A stretch of 58,633 bases of DNA. Origin: Cylindrodendrum hubeiense (Eukaryota; Ascomycota; Sordariomycetes; Hypocreales; Nectriaceae). Of the stretch, positions 57,188 to 58,633 are shown in pieces. The notes beneath the pieces were generated by a model. The model was not told the origin of the DNA. It did not search any database and saw nothing but the letters and a program-made list of their open reading frames with translations. Where the stretch lies: positions 1 through 58,633 of the forward strand of contig JAANBB010000249.1 of NCBI GenBank assembly GCA_014621425.1. Reading direction: 5' to 3'. A program made the position numbers and the translations under genes. Within the stretch, counting starts at the first letter, position 1; every line of letters begins with the position of its first letter.

Positions 57188-58557
57188 TGGCCGGAGCCAA
57201 AGCAGTACCACATCGGCGTAGTCCGCTCCGGCGCCTCTTTCCCGATCGAGACGCACAGAACATTCTGCCCTATTACTACTGCGTAGTACGTGCAACAGAG
57301 CGGACCACGCATCGGAACCATTTGCCCATCTTCCCTCACGGCAGGCCGGCGGGCTTCTTTTGCAGTGCCGGGGACACCAGCCGTAATTGCCTGGTCCCAG
57401 CGCGTAGCCCCGGCGGACGGTAGGACAAGGTTCGGGCTGTGGGAGGGTTGCCCGACGGCATTTGCTGCGAAATCACGATCTGGATCGGATCGTCCCTGTT
57501 GTCGAATGATTCGTCCCAGCACGCTGGGCCACGGGCCCGTCAAGACCATTCGAGGCAGGTTGGAGGTTGCTGGATTTGGGGTTGCCTTCCGCCTTGGTCT
57601 GGCTGTTGGTCTGGCTGTTGGCTTGGCCCAGACATGCCTTTGTGGATGGGCATGGGATTCGGATTCGGATTGGGATGATGCAGGATCTCCAAAGCCGAGT
57701 CTGGGAGGGGAGCGACAACTGGTGTGGCCCAGCGCCCCAGCGCCCCAGCGCCCCAGGCACCCCAACCCCAGGCCAAGGCCCAGGATTCCTGATGGAGGGC
57801 GGGCTGGAGGGCTGGAGGGCTGGTGGGCTGGATGCAGAGGGAGCCATTTGGACGGGATGTCCCCCCGCGGGCTGCTGGATTGTGGAGAGGGATGCCACTC
57901 TGCAGGACGTTGATTGTACGTACGACGTAGCAGTACTCCGTACTCGGTGGGACAATACTGTACAGGACGGCACTGTATTCCCCATGTCTGACAGTGAGCA
58001 CGTCGCATCAGGTACAGTGTGTCCAACACCGAACACCGCGAGACAAGCCTGGACCGCTGGGCGCTGGGCGGTGCTCCACGACTCCCAAGACACCCCCCCA
58101 CCTCACCTCCAGCTTGTTCCGGAAGCCACTGCATGCAGCATTGATGCGCCTGTCTGCCACGCTACACTGTCTGTCTTCCCCGGAATGATTGTTCAATGTG
58201 ACATCAACCCGCCGCCAAGCTTGGAGGCACCCGGAGTGTACTCGTGACCTGTTCCAAAATACCACAACCACCAACCCTGTCGCCGACGCCGACGCCCGGC
58301 TCACTCAGAGACTCACTCAGAGGCTCAGTCAAACACGAAGTCACACCCCCAAACCCGCCTGCCCCTGTCCATTCGCCGCTCACCCTACCCTGCGTCCGGG
58401 CTGTAATTTAGGTTCTTTCCAGCGCGGTTCCGTTGCTTCTAGATGGCGATGGCGATGGCGATGACGGTCTTTTGCTTCCTACCTCCCCAGCTGTATCCCT
58501 TTCGCCAATGCAATGTCAATTTGGACGCCATCTACAAGACTTCATTCACCCCTGCCC

Positions 58558-58598
58558 AGGTCAGTCCCAGGTCAGTCCCAGGTCAGTCCTAGGTCAAG
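58558..58598. repeat. 11-bp tandem repeat CAGGTCAGTCC
   Basis: About 3.5 copies of CAGGTCAGTCC close to the window end, the third copy ending CCT instead of CCC. Non-coding as far as visible. Confidence 0.9.
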
Positions 58599-58633
58599 TG
58601 CAAGCCTGTGGGGTCGATCCGGCCGAGCCCCCC

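Larger units (their letters stand above)
53167..58633. other. Gene-free interval of 5.4 kb to the window end
   Basis: No gene is supported. The left part (about 53.8-55.5 kb) is visibly AT-richer with many TA steps and no long open frames. The right part (about 55.6-58.6 kb) is GC-rich and crowded with short tandem repeats, which create long open frames in several registers at once (for example 345 codons on - at 58134-57097 and 226 on + over the same bases). A TACCTAGGTA palindrome lies at 53869-53878. The left end is the DPP III promoter. Confidence 0.5.

Noticed and set aside
57097..58134. 345-codon frame on the - strand near the window end.
   Set aside because: It runs over several tandem repeats and overlaps a 226-codon frame on the other strand. 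The product is a patchwork of repeat translations with no recognisable domain.

Overview
The window is nuclear DNA of a filamentous ascomycete. Genes carry short introns (about 48-200 nt) with GTRNGT donors, CTAAC/CTGAC branch points and pyrimidine-AG acceptors. Intergenic spaces are long and GC-rich, and the proteome looks like Pezizomycotina. I infer Sordariomycetes, probably Hypocreales, from the look of CYP51B, the DUF3405 and DUF3074 proteins and the eL6 and ARF1 gene structures. No species can be named from the sequence alone.

I support 19 protein-coding genes, most with reconstructed exon-intron structure. From left to right: CYP51B sterol 14-alpha-demethylase (+), a DUF3074/START-like protein (+), an unknown coiled-coil protein (+), TAF7 (-), a type II membrane fucosyltransferase-like protein (-), a Kip2/KipA-type kinesin-7 (-), an STK19-family protein (-), a Vsb1/YGR125W-type SulP transporter with STAS and cNMP-binding domains (-), GINS subunit PSF1 (-), eEF1B-alpha (-), proteasome receptor RPN13 (+), a TatSF1/Cus2-type splicing factor (+), a luciferase-domain membrane protein (-), a DUF3405 type II membrane protein (+), the p24 cargo protein EMP24 (-), ARF1 (+), mitochondrial HSP78 (-), ribosomal protein eL6 (+) and dipeptidyl peptidase III (-).

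These are mostly core housekeeping genes: sterol synthesis, transcription, replication, translation, protein quality control and ER-Golgi traffic. They do not form one pathway. EMP24 and ARF1 are divergent neighbours that both act in COPI/COPII traffic. HSP78 and eL6 share a short divergent promoter that holds heat-shock-like dyads and a telobox-like site.

Three stretches hold no gene I can support: about 9.6-13.65 kb, 16.6-22.6 kb (apart from one doubtful 75-codon ORF) and 53.2-58.6 kb. They carry short tandem repeats and scattered TACCTAGGTA-like palindromic motifs. I recognised no transposon, tRNA, rRNA, CRISPR array or biosynthetic cluster, and no novel multi-gene system is evident. The most interesting signals are in gene structure: a 9-nt microexon and a possible mitochondrial start in the DPP III gene, a retention-prone intron between the two functional domains of RPN13, and two stop-free introns of 3n length that are easily missed.
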